From Ditylenchus dipsaci (Eukaryota; Nematoda; Chromadorea; Rhabditida; Anguinidae), in the NCBI GenBank assembly GCA_004194705.1, contig SADC01001300.1, positions 124,001 to 188,000 on the forward strand: DNA of 64,000 bases, written 5' to 3'. Position 1 is the stretch's first letter, and each line of letters opens with the position of its first letter. This document shows, one piece after another, positions 62,130-64,000 of the stretch. Below the pieces are notes generated by a model. It worked only from the letters and a program-made list of their open reading frames with translations. It was not told the origin of the DNA and did not search any database. The translations under genes and the position numbers were made by a program.

Positions 62130-62317
62130 CCAAGATTTCGAGTTTCAAGCAAAACCTAAATCAAAAAACAAAATCTCCTTCGCCTTTAAAAGAGCTTTCC
62201 AATAATTTCAAACTTTCTCTTTCAATTAATGCAGATGAAAAAGTTTTAATTGGAACAATGGGACCACTTAAAAGTGTTAGGTACCTCGTAAAAGCAGTTG
62301 TTGCTCAATTGTTGTGA
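62130..62317 (+). CDS. Coding-like terminal exon, uncertain
   Basis: An open frame reads ISSFKQNLNQKTKSPSPLKE, LSNNFKLSLSINADEKVLIG, then TMGPLKSVRYLVKAVVAQLL and TGA. The last 28 codons, after a TTCAATTAATGCAG acceptor, look most convincing. No ATG at the start and no family recognised. Confidence 0.35.
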
Positions 62318-62553
62318 GATGACACGAAGAGATCAAATATTGACGTTAGGCCAAAAAAATTAGATGGGGTTTTGCAATTTTTTTTAAAGTGCAAAAAACT
62401 CGTTCCGCCCAGGATAGTTTTACCTTTATTTTTAAAAAACTTTTAATCAATCTGATTCGTCAGTCTAAGAGGGACGGAGGAGGAAAAGTGCGCACCATGG
62501 TCAAACACTAATTACAAAACCAACCCTTTGAAAGTATGTGAACCATCACTTAC

Positions 62554-62785
62554 CTGGTGTGTCTGTTGGACCACTAGTGGTGAGTGAGTCCTCAAAGTTT
62601 GCTTGAGCAGATCCGCTAGGTCTTCACGATCAGCCTGTGCATCAAAAGCAACACCTCGAGCCTTCAGCTGATTTCGAACAAATTGGGCTTAAAGAAATCT
62701 CTGAAGAAATTTTATGATTCGCGTTGAAAAATACCCCTGTATATGGTACTGCTCTTAAATAATCTGGCTCGCTCCAGCTGGCTGT
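62554..62785 (-). CDS. Gene segment with a SAP-like helical motif (two exons)
   Basis: Exon 62785-62735 (after CTATGTTTTACAG) reads SQLERARLFKSSTIYR to AGGG|GTATTT. A 47-bp intron ends TTTCTTTAAG, and exon 62687-62554 completes the split codon in phase: GAQFVRNQLKARGVAFDAQA, DREDLADLLKQTLRTHSPLV, VQQTHQ, then CAG|GTAAGT. F-V-R-x-Q-L-K-A-R-G-V..D.R-E-D-L-A-D-L-L-K is the spacing of SAP-like helix pairs as in CARP-type ubiquitin ligases; that comparison is from memory. Flanking exons were not found. Confidence 0.6.
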
Positions 62786-63029
62786 CTGTAAAACATAGAA
62801 ATTACAGCAGATAGGTTCACACCGAAAACCAATAATCGGATGTTCTGCCGGCAAATTGATGTGATTTTTTTAATATGTATGTTTTTTCAAAACATAGGTA
62901 GTTGTTGCTACATATAGGTTAATTGTGCTGGTAAAATTAACTTATTTCACTCATAATGCACTTTTACGATGAAATCAGCTTCACTCCAAAACAATTGTCC
63001 AGCCGAGTAATTAAAAAGTCTATAATACA

Positions 63030-64000
63030 AGTGTGTCTCAAATAAAAAGGCCTGCTCAAATGAGCTGCTTACTTTATTGAAAAACTACCTGTTCCATGTC
63101 AGAATTTTACATTAAACAATTTATTCAGCCACTACGGAAAAAAACGTTGAAAACACTATGATTTGTATTTGGAGTCTTTCTGCTCTTTCCTGAGCAATTT
63201 GTCATATTTTTGATATTTATGCTAACATAAATTCAGGTGGCTGGTCAAATTTGTATTCATGTCATTAAAAAAACTGTTTAAAAGTTTACAACCAAACATT
63301 TGCGTACCTGTTCTAACGAGATTCGCGCATTTGTATTTTTACAATCCAATTAGTCAACATTACAACCAACGTGTAAAAATATTCTGCTGAAGAAGTGTAG
63401 CAGTTCAAAATTCTAATTAAAAACTGTGTCTCAAATGAAGAAATGAGCTGCCCCCTCTAATAACAAACAGTAAATTTTATTCCAAAATTTTGACTGTATA
63501 GAATTTCTCAGCAATGACCAAAAAATAAAGATTATGCACAAGCTGTGTACTGTTTGTCTTTTGGTCAAATTTTACATTTTTGATTAATCTACATTTTGCA
63601 AAAAACTCAGCCGACTTTCTAAACTGGCGTTTTAAAAAATTTTTCCTGCTAAACATGTTAAAAGTTCAAAATCTTAGTTTGGAACTGTGTCTTAGTTTCA
63701 GAAAGACCCGCTCGAATGAGCTGCTTCCTTCAGCTAAAACAACCCATTCCATGTCATGACTTTGGCTTTTAGCAGTTTTTTAGCAAACAACGAAAAATAT
63801 GATGCACAGGTTTTGTGGTGTTTGGGTTTTGATCAAGTTTATTTTTGATAAATCTCTATTTTGCGAAAAAGTCAGTCAACTTTCTAAATTGTCGTTTGAA
63901 AAAATTTTCCTGCTAAACAAGTAAAAAGTTCAAAATCTTAGTTTGGAACTGTGTCTTAGTTTCAGAAAGACCCGCTCGAATGAGCTGCTTCCTTCAGCTA
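63030..64000 (+). repeat. Satellite, about 262-bp unit, runs off the right edge
   Basis: GTGTCTTAGTTTCAGAAAGA and CGAATGAGCTGCTTCCTTCA recur at 63687 and 63951 (spacing 264); a diverged unit starts at 63426, and an older one at 63033. CTAAACATGTTAAAAGTTCA and TTTCTAAACTGGCGTTT are internal landmarks. Similarity between units increases toward the right edge. Confidence 0.75.

Overview
The window is AT-rich eukaryotic DNA, most likely from a nematode or a similar small-bodied animal. Genes are split into small exons with GT..AG introns (two of 47 bp, others of 0.2 to 2.5 kb) and TTTCAG-like acceptors. One gene looks like a nematode-type trypsin-like protease. There are no bacterial operons, CRISPR arrays or rRNA genes. 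The species assignment is an inference from gene style only.

Genes. (1) A serine protease homologue with a substituted catalytic His and Asp (630-2596, minus, runs off the left edge). (2) A trypsin-like peptidase with an apparently intact triad (12336-15448, minus). (3) A 71-residue SAM-like protein (17074-17336, minus). (4) A complete MBF1/EDF1 co-activator in four exons (21214-25238, plus), the best supported gene. (5) A small secreted protein (54041-54313, plus). (6) A SAP-like two-exon segment (62554-62785, minus). Several further exons are too short, or lack an ATG, to stand out as ORFs: 23715-23880, 28020-28234, 30259-30305, 31417-31459, 32324-32628, 33805-33998, 38364-38492, 45960-46138, 47429-47594, 52220-52435 and 62130-62317. 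Their products are not recognised.

Most of the rest is mobile DNA, often nested. (a) Two pogo/Tigger-type families with TA target sites, one ending CAGTCAA..CTC and one ending CCGTATTT(C)CTCTAATA; some copies of the second still encode the C-terminus of a pogo-type transposase. (b) Two Mutator-like elements with exact 9-bp duplications (5047-8181 and 37109-37703). (c) Foldback elements with 8-bp duplications, hAT-like, filled with copies of one short word. (d) Helitrons (TC..CTAG) with tandem repeats. (e) tRNA-derived SINEs, one family built as inverted dimers and one carrying terminal inverted repeats. (f) Long palindromic MITEs, including one family that carries a consensus 5' splice site in its arms.

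The most unusual pattern is in the two pogo families. The outer ends and internal sequence are shared between copies. A segment of about 12-15 bp just inside the ends differs from copy to copy, yet matches at both ends of each copy. Also notable are a chimera of EF1A and PABPN1 gene fragments close to a Helitron 5' end (38725-39265), and two Mutator-like elements with unrelated termini that carry the same kind of acidic first exon.
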